Source: RYN-230 sp963713815
GTDB taxonomy: Bacteria > Actinomycetota > Actinomycetes > Streptosporangiales > Streptosporangiaceae
Length of the DNA stretch: 64,000 bases
Direction: 5' to 3'
Assembly: GCA_963713815.1 (NCBI GenBank)
Contig: CAVQNH010000042.1
Span: 1-64,000 of the forward strand
The notes under the pieces: generated by a model
Seen by the model: only the letters and a program-made list of their open reading frames with translations
What the model was told of the DNA's origin: nothing
Database searches by the model: none
Part shown: positions 17,917 to 27,036 of the stretch, piece after piece
How the letters are laid out: each line of letters opens with the position of its first letter
Position numbering within the stretch: position 1 is the stretch's first letter
Made by a program: the position numbers and the translations under genes

Positions 17917-19125
17917 GCGCCGCGCTGGCCGCGCGGTGGCCGAGGCGGCTTTCCCCGGGAGCCGTGGTCGGGGTGCTAGCCGTCGTGCTGGTCCTGTCCA
18001 CAGTGGCCATGGTGGTGCTCTCGGTGCTCTCCCATCAGGAGTTCAACGGGCTGGTACGCTCTGGCGATCGGACTGCCCAGCGGGATCGTCGGCCTGCTCG
18101 TGGCGCGGCGCCAGCCCGCCAACCCGCTGGGCTGGCTGCTCATCGCGATAGCCTCTGCATGATCGCCGGAACCGACGGGCCAGACTATGCGCTGTTGCGC
18201 TACCACCTCGGCTATCACCTTCCGTTCGGCGTGGCCGCGGTGCTGCTGGACCAGGTGTGGGGCCTGGGCATCGAACTTCTCCCCTGGTCGTCCTGCTGTT
18301 CCCGGACGGGAAGCTGTCCTCGGCGTGGTGGCGGGGCGCGCTCTGGGCTTACGTCGGCGTCTATGCGCTCGGGATCGTCAGCCTCGGGGTGGCGACCGCC
18401 GTGGCCGTCATCGCGCACCCCCTCCAGGTGGACTCGAACGGCGGGCTGACGGGCCACGGACCAGGCGACCGGCTGGTACGCGGCCGTCTCGAACCTGCTG
18501 CTCCTGCTGGTCCTGCTGTTCACCGTGGCCTTCGTCGCCCGTCAGGTGCTCAGCTGGAGACGGTCCTCGGGCGAGCGCCGCCAGCAGCTGAAATGGCTGG
18601 CCAGCGGGGCCGCCGTGGTGGTCTTGAGCCCGGTCCTGACCAGTTCCCAGTCCGTGCGTTCCCCGCCGGCGCCTGCGGTTCCTCAGCGGACTCGCCTGGT
18701 TCGGTTTCGCGGCACTGCCGGTGTCCATCGGGGTGGCGATCCTGAAGTACCGGCTGTACGACATCGACCGGATCATCTCCCGCACCCTGGCCTATGCACT
18801 GGTGACCGGGCTGCTGGTCGGGGTATACGCCGGGCTGGTGCTGCTGGCCACGCAGGTGCTGGGGTTCGCCTCGACGTGGGCGGTGGCCGCGTCCACGCTG
18901 GCCGCGGCGGCGCTGTTCACCCCGGTGCGCCGCCGGGTGCAGCGGATCGTGGACCGGCGGTTCAACCGGGCCCGCTACGACGCGGACACGCTCGTCGCGG
19001 CGTTCAGCGACCGGCTCAAGGACGCCGTGGACCTGGCTGCGGTGCAGGCCGACCTGGTCAGCGTCACCCATCAGGCGCTGGAGCCCGCGCACGTCGCGGT
19101 GTGGCTCCGGGACGGTGCCCCATGA
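17913..19125 (+). CDS. Tandem membrane sensor-like protein, copy 2 of 5 (about five frame breaks)
   Basis: The GTG overlaps the stop of copy 1 (GTGA). Reassembled, it has the family pattern: ARRQPANPLGWLLIAIA, LVVLLFPDGKL, WRRSSGERRQQLKWL, ILKYRLYDIDRIISRTLAY and RRRVQRIVDRRFNRARYDAD, ending in HVAVWLRDGAP. Frame changes are needed near 18055, 18157, 18285, 18450 and 18690. Between the breaks the peptide is normal, with no internal stops, which argues against long-term decay. This is the most damaged copy in the array. It would encode about 404 residues when repaired. Confidence 0.6.
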
Positions 19126-20349
19126 CCGGGGCGCCCGCCTCCGGCGGGTGGCGGCTGGCCTCCCCGGTCACCGCCCTGGTCCTGGGCGGTGCCGTCGTTG
19201 TCCTGATGGCGGCCGAGCCTCCCCTCGCCAGCCTGGCCCACCAGAGCCTGCTGTCCAGTGGCGGCTCCGTGCCGCTGCCGTACTCGGTGATCTTCGCGAT
19301 GGTTGGCTTCGTGGTAGCCCTGCGGAAGCCGGGCAATCCACTCGGCTGGCTGATCCTGGGGACCGCGGGCTTCTTCGCGCTGAGCGAGGACGCCAGCTTC
19401 TACGCGGTCGCTGACTACCGGCTGCATCACGGGAGTCTGCCGCTCGGCTGGCTGGCACTGATCACCCAGCCCGGCTGGGCACCTGGCATTGCCTCTGTCG
19501 GCCTGATCGTCCTGCTGTTTCCCGACGGCCGGCCGCCGTCACCGCGATGGCGGTGGGTGCTGTGGCCGTATCATCGCGCTGGCCCTGCTCTGGACCGCCG
19601 GGGCCCTCGCTTTTACGGCCGCGGCGATCCTGGCCCACCGGACTCGCGTCGATGCCGGCGGGAACCTGATGGTCCTCGAGCACCCGGCCGGAGGCGCCGC
19701 CTGGTGGGGCGCGGCCCAGAACCTCTTCTTCCTGGTGCTCGTCGTGAGCTGGCTCGCCTCGCTGGCCGGGCAGGCCATGAGCTACCGCCGGTCGTCGGGG
19801 GAACGTCGCCAGCAGCTGAAGTGGCTGCTGGCCGGGGCGGCCAGCTGCCTGGTCGGCCTGCGCTCACCCTCACGGGCAGCGTCCCGGGCGGCTGGGGGGT
19901 GGTGATCCGGCATCCTCGGCGCGGCGGGGCTGATCGCCCTGCCGGTGTGCATCGGGATCGGCATCCTGAAGTACCGGCTGTTCGACATCGACCGGATCCT
20001 CAGCCGGACGGTCGCCTACACGATCCTCACCGGGCTCCTCCTGGGCGTCTACGCTGGCCTGGTGCTGCTGGCCACGCAGGTGCTGGGGTTCGCCTCGACG
20101 TGGGCGGTGGCCGCGTCCACGCTGGCTGCGGCGGCCCTGTTCACCCCGCTGCGGCGGCGGGTGCAGCGGGCCGTGGACCGCCGGTTCAACCGGGCCCGCT
20201 ACGACGCCGACCGCATGGTGGACGCGTTCGCGGCCCGGCTGCAGGAGGCGGTCGACCTGGACATGGTGCGCGCCGACCTGGCCACGGTGGTGCGCGCAGC
20301 GCTGGAGCCAGCCCAGGTCTCGGTCTGGGTCAGCGGGAGTGCCCGATGA
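19122..20349 (+). CDS. Tandem membrane sensor-like protein, copy 3 of 5 (about three frame breaks)
   Basis: ATGA-coupled to copy 2. The N-terminal part is intact (MTGAPASGGWRLASPVTAL, VALRKPGNPLGWLIL, LIVLLFPDGRPPSPRW). Frame changes near 19570, 19860 and 19910 then interrupt it before the conserved block (YRRSSGERRQQLKWLL, ILKYRLFDIDRILSRTVAY, RRRVQRAVDRRFNRARYDAD). The C-terminus is QVSVWVSGSAR. It shares the LASPxxAxxLGG start with copy 4, so copies 3 and 4 look like the most recent duplication pair. Confidence 0.65.
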
Positions 20350-21570
20350 CGGGCCAGGCGCCCGGACGCCGGGTCCGGCTGGCCTCGCCGGCCATGGCTG
20401 TTGCCCTGGGCGGGGTGGTGCTGGTGCTGCTGGCGGTCACGGTCGCGCTCGGCTTCCTGGACCATTCTTCGGTGAGCTCAGGCGGTGGCAGCCTGGTCCT
20501 GGCCCCGGTTTTCGGTGTGCTGGGCTTCGTGGTGGCGTGGCGCAAGCCGGGAAACCCGCTCGGCTGGCTGCTGCTCGGCGCCGTCGGGTTTCTCGTCCTC
20601 AGCGGCGCAGCCGGGGCCTACACCGTGGCTGTCTACCGGCAGCATCACCCCGGGCTGCCCCTGGGCTGGGTGGCCGTTCTCCTGCAGCCCGGCTGGGCTC
20701 CGGCCATCGCCCTGTTCGGGCTGACCGTCTTGCTGTTCCCCGATGGCCGGCTGCCCGGCCCGCGCTGGCGCTGGGCGCTGTGGGCGTACCTGGCCGTCGC
20801 CGCCCTGTGGATCGCGGGGACCGTCGTCATCTCCGTCTGGGCCATCGCCGGGCATCACGTCCAGGTGGATTCCGGCGGGAACCTGCTGGCCATCGACCAC
20901 CCGACTGGCTGGGCGGCCTGGTGGGGCGCGGTGCAAGGACTCTTCTTCCCGGTGCTGGGCGCGTGCTGGCTGGCTTCACTGGCCGGCCAGGTGCTGAGCT
21001 ACCGGCGTTCCTCCGGGGAGCGGCGGGAGCAGCTGAAATGGCTGATCGGGGGGTCAGCGATCGCCGTGACCGGTGGTCTGCTCGCTGTCCCGTTCTCTAA
21101 CAGCCCGGACCGGGCCCTGAACATCATCGGGTCCGTCGCCCTGGTCGCGGTGCTCGCGCTGCCGCGTCAGCATGGGCGTGGCCATCCTGAAGTACCGGCT
21201 GTACGACATCGACCGGATCCTCAGCCGGACCGTCGCGTACGCGATTATCACCGGGCTGCTGGTGGGCGTCTACGCCGGGCTGGTGCTGCTGGCCACGCAG
21301 GTGCTGGGGTTCGCCTCGACGTGGGCGGTGGCCGCGTCCACGCTGGCCGCGGCGGCGCTGTTCACCCCGCTGCGCCGCCGGGTGCAGCGCCTGGTGGACC
21401 GGCGGTTCAACCGGGCACGGTACAACGCGGACCGGACCGTCGCGATGTTCGCGGGCCGGCTGCAGGACGCGGTGGACCTGGACACGGTGCACACTGACCT
21501 GCTGTCCACGGTAAGCGCCTCACTGCAGCCCGCCCACCTGTCGGTGTGGCTGCAGGAGCGCGTCCCGTGA
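20346..21570 (+). CDS. Tandem membrane sensor-like protein, copy 4 of 5 (one frame break)
   Basis: ATGA-coupled to copy 3. Most of the protein reads continuously: MTGQAPGRRVRLASPAMAV, VAWRKPGNPLGWLLLGAVG, LTVLLFPDGRLPGPRW, YRRSSGERREQLKWLIGG. A single frame change near 21165 occurs just before MGVAILKYRLYDIDRILSRT. The gene length is 3n+1, consistent with one inserted base. The C-terminal block from 21172 is nearly identical in DNA to those of copies 2, 3 and 5 (GCCACGCAGGTGCTGGGGTT). Confidence 0.7.
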
Positions 21571-22811
21571 GCGCGCAGGCCGGCGCCCGCCGGACCAGGC
21601 TGGCCACGCCGCGCACCGCTTCGTTCCTGGCGGCTGGCGTGGTCGTCCTGATCGCCGCGCTGCCCGTGGCCGGCGTCCTCACCGGCCAGACCCGCAGGTT
21701 CGATGCCAGCACGCTGAAGACCGTATTCGGCCTGCTCGTGGTGGTCCTGGTGGTCGGCGCGGTGGGGCTGGTGGTGGCGCGGCACCAGCCGGGCAACCCG
21801 ATCGGCTGGCTGCTGCTCCTGACAGCCAACTGGATCCCGCTCACCATCGTCGCCGGGTCATACGCGACGTACGTATACCACTCCGGTCACCGGGCCATTC
21901 CGCTGCTGAGCCCTGCGGCGCTGATCCTGGGTGAGCTGTTCACCCTGGTGATCGCCGTGTTCCCCATGGTGACCTTGCTGTTCCCGGATGGTCGGCTGCC
22001 GTCCAGAGGCTGGCGGTGGGTAGTCGGCGTCTACCTGGCGCTGTGCCTGAGCGTGCCGGTGAGCCTCGCCGTGGCCGTCGCCGTGGCCATGGCCGGGCAC
22101 CGCCTGGACGTGCAGGCCGACGGGAGCGTCACCGGGGCGGGCAACCCCCCGTCCTGGATGGGGCTCGTCTTCTTCGCCACGGTGGTGCTGGCCTGGCTCG
22201 GTGCGCTCGGCCACCAGATCCGGAGCTGGCGGCGGTCGTCGGGGGAGCGGCGCCAGCAGCTCAAGTGGCTGCTGAGCGGCACCGTGGCCTGCGCCGTCCT
22301 GGGCATCTGGGCGGTCGCCACCAACTCGGCCATCTGGGAGATAGCGATCGTCGGCCTGGCGGCACTGCCGGTGGGAATAGGCATCGGGATCCTGAAGTAC
22401 CGGCTGTACGACATCGACCGGATCATCTCCCGCACGCTGGCCTATGCCATCATCACCGGGCTGCTGGTGGGGGTGTACGCGGGCCTGGTGCTGCTGGCCA
22501 CGCAGGTGCTGGGATTCGCGTCGACGTGGGCGGTGGCCGGGTCCACGCTGGCCGCGGTGGCGCTGTTCACCCCGCTGCGCCGGCGGGTCCAGCGGGCCGT
22601 CGACCGGCGGTTCAACCGGGCCCGGTACGACGCGGACGCGGCGGTGACCGCGTTCGCGGGCCGCCTGCAGGACGCGGTCGACCTGGAAGCGGTGCGTGCC
22701 GACCTGCTCACCTCGGTCGCCGCCGCGCTGGAGCCCGCGCACCTGTCCGTCTGGCTCCAACACGACCAGCGGCGAGCTCAGGCGCCCCCACCGGCGAACC
22801 TCCGGCGGTGA
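21567..22811 (+). CDS. Tandem membrane sensor-like protein, copy 5 of 5 (intact)
   Basis: The only uninterrupted member: 414 residues from a GTG that overlaps the copy 4 stop. It shows the complete architecture. There are six or seven membrane helices with VARHQPGNPIGWLLLLTA and VTLLFPDGRLPSRGW, then the juxtamembrane WRRSSGERRQQLKWLL. A last helix pair follows ILKYRLYDIDRIISRTLAY, and a short cytoplasmic tail RRRVQRAVDRRFNRARYDAD...LSVWLQHDQ. There is no kinase, receiver or DNA-binding domain. The function is unknown. By analogy with sensor kinases of the same layout it could bind a small ligand or pair with a separate signalling protein such as the nearby phosphatases. Confidence 0.8.
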   Translation: MSAQAGARRTRLATPRTASFLAAGVVVLIAALPVAGVLTGQTRRFDASTLKTVFGLLVVVLVVGAVGLVVARHQPGNPIGWLLLLTANWIPLTIVAGSYATYVYHSGHRAIPLLSPAALILGELFTLVIAVFPMVTLLFPDGRLPSRGWRWVVGVYLALCLSVPVSLAVAVAVAMAGHRLDVQADGSVTGAGNPPSWMGLVFFATVVLAWLGALGHQIRSWRRSSGERRQQLKWLLSGTVACAVLGIWAVATNSAIWEIAIVGLAALPVGIGIGILKYRLYDIDRIISRTLAYAIITGLLVGVYAGLVLLATQVLGFASTWAVAGSTLAAVALFTPLRRRVQRAVDRRFNRARYDADAAVTAFAGRLQDAVDLEAVRADLLTSVAAALEPAHLSVWLQHDQRRAQAPPPANLRR

Positions 22812-22880
22812 GCCCGGCCCCGCGGCGGTGAACCGCGGGTCCGGGGCGCTGAGCCCCCGGGCTCCCAGGCCTCCGGGCTC

Positions 22881-22906
22881 CCGGGCCCCGGGCCCCGGGG
22901 CCCCGG
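22881..22906. terminator. GC-only palindromic region between convergent genes
   Basis: Runs of CCCGGGCCCC alternating with GGGGCCCCGG between the end of the five-gene array and the convergent phosphatase gene can fold into one or more hairpins. No U-tract is present. The terminator role is inferred from position. Confidence 0.4.
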
Positions 22907-22923
22907 CGGTGGCCCCGGCTGCG

Positions 22924-24033
22924 TCAGGCAGCCTTGCGGCGCAGCAGCAGCATCGCCGCATCGTCGTCCAGCGCGTGCCCGACGTACGTCAGCACATCCT
23001 CCTGCAGCCGGTCCAGGGCGCTGTCCGGATCCGTGGCCTCGGCGTAGAGCGCGCGGTCCGGCAGCGGGTAGAACTCACCGGCCCGGTTCCGCGCCTCGCT
23101 GACCCCGTCGGTGTAGAACAGCATCTGGTCATCCGGCGCGAACGGGATCGTGATGACCTCCCGCGGCTCGGCGCCCAGGCTGGCCAGGCCCAGCGGCAGG
23201 CTCGGCGCGCCCGATTCGACGAACCGGCCGGCGTGGCCCGCGATGAGCAGCGGCGGCGGATGACCGCAGCTGAGCAGCGTGATCCGGGATCCGTCCGGGC
23301 TGACCTCGGCGAGCACGGCGGTCACGAACTGCTCGTCGCCGAGCTGCCGGCCCAGGCTGATCTCCAGCCGGTCCGCGATCATCGCCAGGGTCGCCGCCTC
23401 GGGCGCCACCTCGCGGAACGCGCCGAGGACCGTGGCGGCCGTCTTGACCGCGACCAGGCCCTTCCCCTGCACGTCGCCGATGATCAGCCGCATGCCGGTC
23501 TTCCCGGTCACGACCTCGTACAGGTCGCCGCCGATCCGCGCGTGCGAGGTCGCGGACATGTACCGCACCGCCAGCCGGACGCTGCGCGCCACGTGCGGCA
23601 CCGGGCCCAGCAGGACCTGCTGCGCGACCTCGGCGATGGCCCTGACCTCGGCCAGCTCGTGCTCGCGCCGCTGCCGCACCGTGCAGGCGATCACCGCCGC
23701 TATGGTCACGCCGACCACGGTGGCCGAGTCCCAGGCATAGTCACCCCAGGTGCTGATGACCTGGTCCGCGGCCAGGACCGCGCACAGCACGAGGGCCACC
23801 ACCCCGGCCCCGATGGTCTTGCGCAGCCCGCCGGAGACCGCCGCGAAGGCCGGGCCCAGCGCCAGCAGCTGCAGCAGCCCGGACCGCGGGCCGAAGACCA
23901 CGCTGGCGGCAGCCACCGCGCCCATGATCAGGAACGGCAGCACATCGAGCATGCGCTGCACGCTGGACCGGGTAACCGGCTCCACCCCCGTGACCCGCAG
24001 ATCGGGACCGGCCGTCCGCCCACGGCCGGTCAT
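22924..24033 (-). CDS. Membrane-anchored SpoIIE/RsbU-type PP2C phosphatase
   Basis: A 369-residue protein with three or four N-terminal membrane helices (for example VLPFLIMGAVAAASVVF, and AGVVALVLCAVLAADQVI) and a cytoplasmic PP2C domain. The phosphatase motifs are IGGDLYEVV, GDVQGKGLVAV and DDDAAMLLLRR. There is no GAF or PAS domain, so the membrane part may be the sensor. The ATG at 24033 is preferred; an in-frame TTG at 24072 is possible. Its closest functional partners in the window would be the STAS proteins about 9 kb upstream. It converges on the five-paralogue array. Confidence 0.8.
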   Translation of the reverse strand: MTGRGRTAGPDLRVTGVEPVTRSSVQRMLDVLPFLIMGAVAAASVVFGPRSGLLQLLALGPAFAAVSGGLRKTIGAGVVALVLCAVLAADQVISTWGDYAWDSATVVGVTIAAVIACTVRQRREHELAEVRAIAEVAQQVLLGPVPHVARSVRLAVRYMSATSHARIGGDLYEVVTGKTGMRLIIGDVQGKGLVAVKTAATVLGAFREVAPEAATLAMIADRLEISLGRQLGDEQFVTAVLAEVSPDGSRITLLSCGHPPPLLIAGHAGRFVESGAPSLPLGLASLGAEPREVITIPFAPDDQMLFYTDGVSEARNRAGEFYPLPDRALYAEATDPDSALDRLQEDVLTYVGHALDDDAAMLLLRRKAA

Positions 24034-24557
24034 CCCCCCTGCTCCCCGAACGACCCCGTACGCCCCCGACAAACCACTCTCCTGTGACCCTCGGGCACCC
24101 CGGTGCCCGCCACGGAGCCCGCCCCCCAGATTCAGGTCCCCTGGGCAGGCTCGGCATGGCAGGGCATCGAAATGCTACCAGTAGTAACGACCCGTATTCG
24201 GTCGTGCGGTATCAGAGCGTACAGGCTCTCCTATTACTTTTAGTAGTCGGGTGGCTACTTTCAGATGAACAGGCTTCGAGCCCGGCGATCCCGGCCTGGC
24301 CTGGGCCCCGGCGGCGGCCCGCGGTTTATGCCCCCGGGAACGGCCGCCGCGGCGCTCCGGTTCACGGCCCGGCGCGAGGCCATTCCGGCCTCCTCCAGGC
24401 GGGCGGAATCTGCATCTTGACGCACTCCGCCGCCGGTGCCTGAATGAAGGCAGCTTTCAACGCTTTCGACCACTTTCCCTCAGATCCAACCACCATGCCG
24501 CCTGGTCGGAAGCGCCTGGACGACCCGCGCTGGCGCGGGTCAGGAAGGGGTACCGCC
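24034..24557. promoter_or_regulatory. Divergent intergenic region with AT-rich island and small inverted repeats
   Basis: The 520-base gap separates the phosphatase gene from the GH59 gene. Around 24165-24260 the composition drops sharply in GC (CTACCAGTAGTAACGA, CTATTACTTTTAGTAGT). Two perfect short inverted repeats lie inside: ACGACC/GGTCGT at 24187-24205 and AGAGC/GCTCT at 24214-24229. A TTGACG at 24417-24422 is followed 17 bases later by CTGAAT, a possible promoter for the GH59 gene. I see no coding signal. The low-GC island probably holds promoters and operator sites for both flanking genes. Confidence 0.5.
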
Positions 24558-26962
24558 ATGCGCAGACTCCGCCTCAGAGGATTAAGACCCGCCGTGGCCC
24601 TGGCCGCCGCGGCCCTGCTCGGCTCGGCGTTCTGCGTGGCCGCCGTGCCCCTGACCCAGGCCGCCGCCGCGACCGCCATCACCGTCAACGGCACCAGCGC
24701 CGGGCGGACGTTCGACGGCATCGGCGCGATCAGCGGCGGGGGCGGCAACTCGCGGCTGCTGACCGACTATCCCGCCGCCGAGCAGACGCAGATCCTCGAC
24801 TACCTGTTCAAGCCGGGTTACGGCGCGGACCTGCAGATCCTCAAGGTGGAGATCGGCGGGGACACCAACTCCACGGACGGCTCGGAATCGAGCATCGAGC
24901 ACGCGTCCGGCTCCATCAACTGCAGCGCCGGATACAACTGGTGGCTGATGGAGCAGGCCAAGGCGCTGAACCCGAACATCAAGCTGTACGGGCTGGCCTG
25001 GGGCGCGCCCGGCTGGATCGGCGGCGGCAACTTCTGGTCCACCGACATGATCAACTACCTGGTCAGCTGGCTCAACTGCGCCAAGTCGCACGGCCTGACC
25101 ATCAACTACCTGGGCGGCTGGAACGAGCGTGGTTACAACATCTCCTGGTACGAGCAGCTCCGGTCCACGCTGAACGCCGACGGCTACTCGGCCGTGCAGA
25201 TCGTCGGCGCGGACAGCGACTGGAGCATCGCCAGCGACATCGCGTCCAACTCCACGTTCGCCAGCAGCGTCAACATCATCGGCGTGCACTATCCCTGCCA
25301 GGGCGGGGACGGCGGCAGCGCGGACACCTGCGCGGCCAACTCCACCGCCATCGGCACCGGCAAGCCGCTGTGGGCCAGCGAGAACGGCTCCCAGGACCTG
25401 AACTCGGGTGCCCCGGCGCTGATCCGCTCCATCACCCGCGGCTACATCGACGCCGACCTGACCGCCTACATCAACTGGCCGCTGGCCGCCGCGATCTACC
25501 CGGACCTGCCCTACAACACCGACGGGCTGATCCTGGCCAACCAGCCCTGGTCCGGCGCGTACAGCGTGGGCGAGAGCACCTGGGCCACCGCCCAGGTCAC
25601 CCAGTTCACCGCGCCAGGCTGGCAGTTCCTCAACTCGGGCTCCGGCTACCTCGGCGGAGCCGAGTCGAACGGCAGCTACGTCTCGCTCAAGTCCACCAAC
25701 GGCACCGACTACTCCACGATCATCGAGACGACCACGGCCACCGCGGCCCAGACCGTCAACGTGACCGTGGGCGGCGGCCTGTCCACCGGCGCCGTGCACG
25801 TGTGGGCGACCGACGTCAACACGCCCGGGTCGGGACCCCAGTTCGCCCAGCAGTCCAGCATCACCCCGGTCAACGGTGCCTACTCGCTGACCGTGCAGCC
25901 GGGCTACATCTACACGCTGACCACCACCAGCGGCCAGGGCAAGGGCACCGCGGCCAGCCCGGGCCAGGGCACCCTGCCCCTGCCGTACTCCGACAACTTC
26001 GACAGCGACACCGCCGGCCAGCAGCCCCGCTACCTGTCCCAGATGCAGGGCGCGTTCGAGGTCGAGCCCTGCGCGGGCGGCCGGTCCGGGCAGTGCGTCC
26101 AGCAGCAGGCCGCGGTCCAGCCGATCGAGTGGGACGGGAACTCCAACCCGTACACGATCGGCGGCAACCTGAGCTGGGCCAACTACACCGTGTCCGCCGA
26201 CGCGCTGATGGCGCAGGCCGGGGCGGTTCAGCTGATCGGCCGGGCCGGAACCCAGCACGCCTTCGGGCCAGGCCGGCATCAACGAGTACTACCTCCAGCT
26301 GAGCAACACCGGCGCGTGGTCGATGGTGCGCAACAACACCAGCGACACGCTGACCACGCTGGCCAGCGGCACGGTGACGGCACCCGGCACCGGCACCTGG
26401 CAGCACCTGGCCCTGACCTTCAACGGCAGCAGCATCTCGGCGGCCATCAACGGCACCACCGTCGCGTCCGTCACTGACGCCACGTACGCCTCGGGAATGG
26501 TCGGATTTGGCACGTCCGGATATCAGACGGACCAGTTCGACAACTTGTCTGTCACCCTGGCCGGTTCAGCCACCCCCAGCGGGCATATCATCGCGGGTGA
26601 CGACACCGCTGAGTGTGCCGACGTCAACGGCGGGCTCGGCTGCGGACGGCACGAAGGTGCAGATGTGGAGCTGTGACAGCAATGCGGCTGCGCAGACCTG
26701 GACGATGGAGTCCAACGGTACCGTCGGTATTAACGGCAAGTGCCTGGACATTACCGACGGCAGTACGGCCAACGGCGCCCTGATCGAGGAATGGACCTGC
26801 AACGGTGGCGCCAACCAGCAGTGGCTCGCGGTGAACGGCGAACTGGTGAACCCGGTCTCCGGCAAGTGCCTGGATGACCCGAATTTCACCACGACGCAGG
26901 GCACCCAGCTCGACCTGTGGACCTGTAACGGAGGCAGCAACCAGCAGTGGTCGGTGCCCTGA
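24558..26962 (+). CDS. Secreted GH59 galactocerebrosidase-like glycosidase with ricin-type lectin domain (two frame breaks)
   Basis: The ATG at 24558 follows AGGAAGGGG. A signal peptide (MRRLRLRGLRP then an Ala-rich helix) leads to a GH59-like barrel starting FDGIGAISGGGGNSRLL. The acid/base Glu is in LGGWNERGYN and the nucleophile Glu in LWASENGSQ, equivalent to the two catalytic glutamates of galactosylceramidase. A LamG-like beta-sandwich follows (PYSDNFDSDTAGQQPRYLS). The C-terminal beta-trefoil carries QxW motifs (AAAQTWTM, GANQQWLAV, GSNQQWSVP). Frame changes near 26268 and 26635 interrupt the sandwich and the trefoil start, and total length 3n+2 fits two inserted bases. The likely substrate is a beta-galactosylated lipid or glycan outside the cell. 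Confidence 0.75.
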
Positions 26963-26999
26963 CCCGCGGCCCCGCGCTGACCGGGGCCGCCCGATGATC

Positions 27000-27036
27000 C
27001 CCGTCCCCCCGGTAACCCCCCCACCGGGGGGACGGG
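27000..27036. terminator. Strong bidirectional hairpin terminator
   Basis: A perfect 14-base inverted repeat CCCGTCCCCCCGGT / ACCGGGGGGACGGG with a nine-base loop sits between the GH59 stop (26962) and the corrected end of cbiX (27037). It abuts the cbiX stop exactly, so it also ends the whole cobalamin operon. Confidence 0.85.

Noticed and set aside
18525..21497. A 990-residue open frame spanning three membrane-array copies
   Set aside because: It alternates between real family sequence and out-of-frame Arg/Pro/Gly-rich text; stop-start overlaps at 19122 and 20346 show separate genes with frame breaks.
8603..24033. Antibiotic biosynthetic cluster suggested by the BTAD regulator
   Set aside because: No PKS, NRPS, terpene synthase or tailoring set is present; neighbours are signalling genes.
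24261..24473. 70-residue minus-strand frame in the GH59 upstream region
   Set aside because: Lacks ribosome site and codon-position GC pattern; overlaps the likely promoter.
26886..27036. C-terminal 50 residues of the uninterrupted CbiX frame
   Set aside because: They read through a perfect 14-bp terminator into the GH59 gene; the alternative frame ends with a His-rich tail exactly at the terminator.
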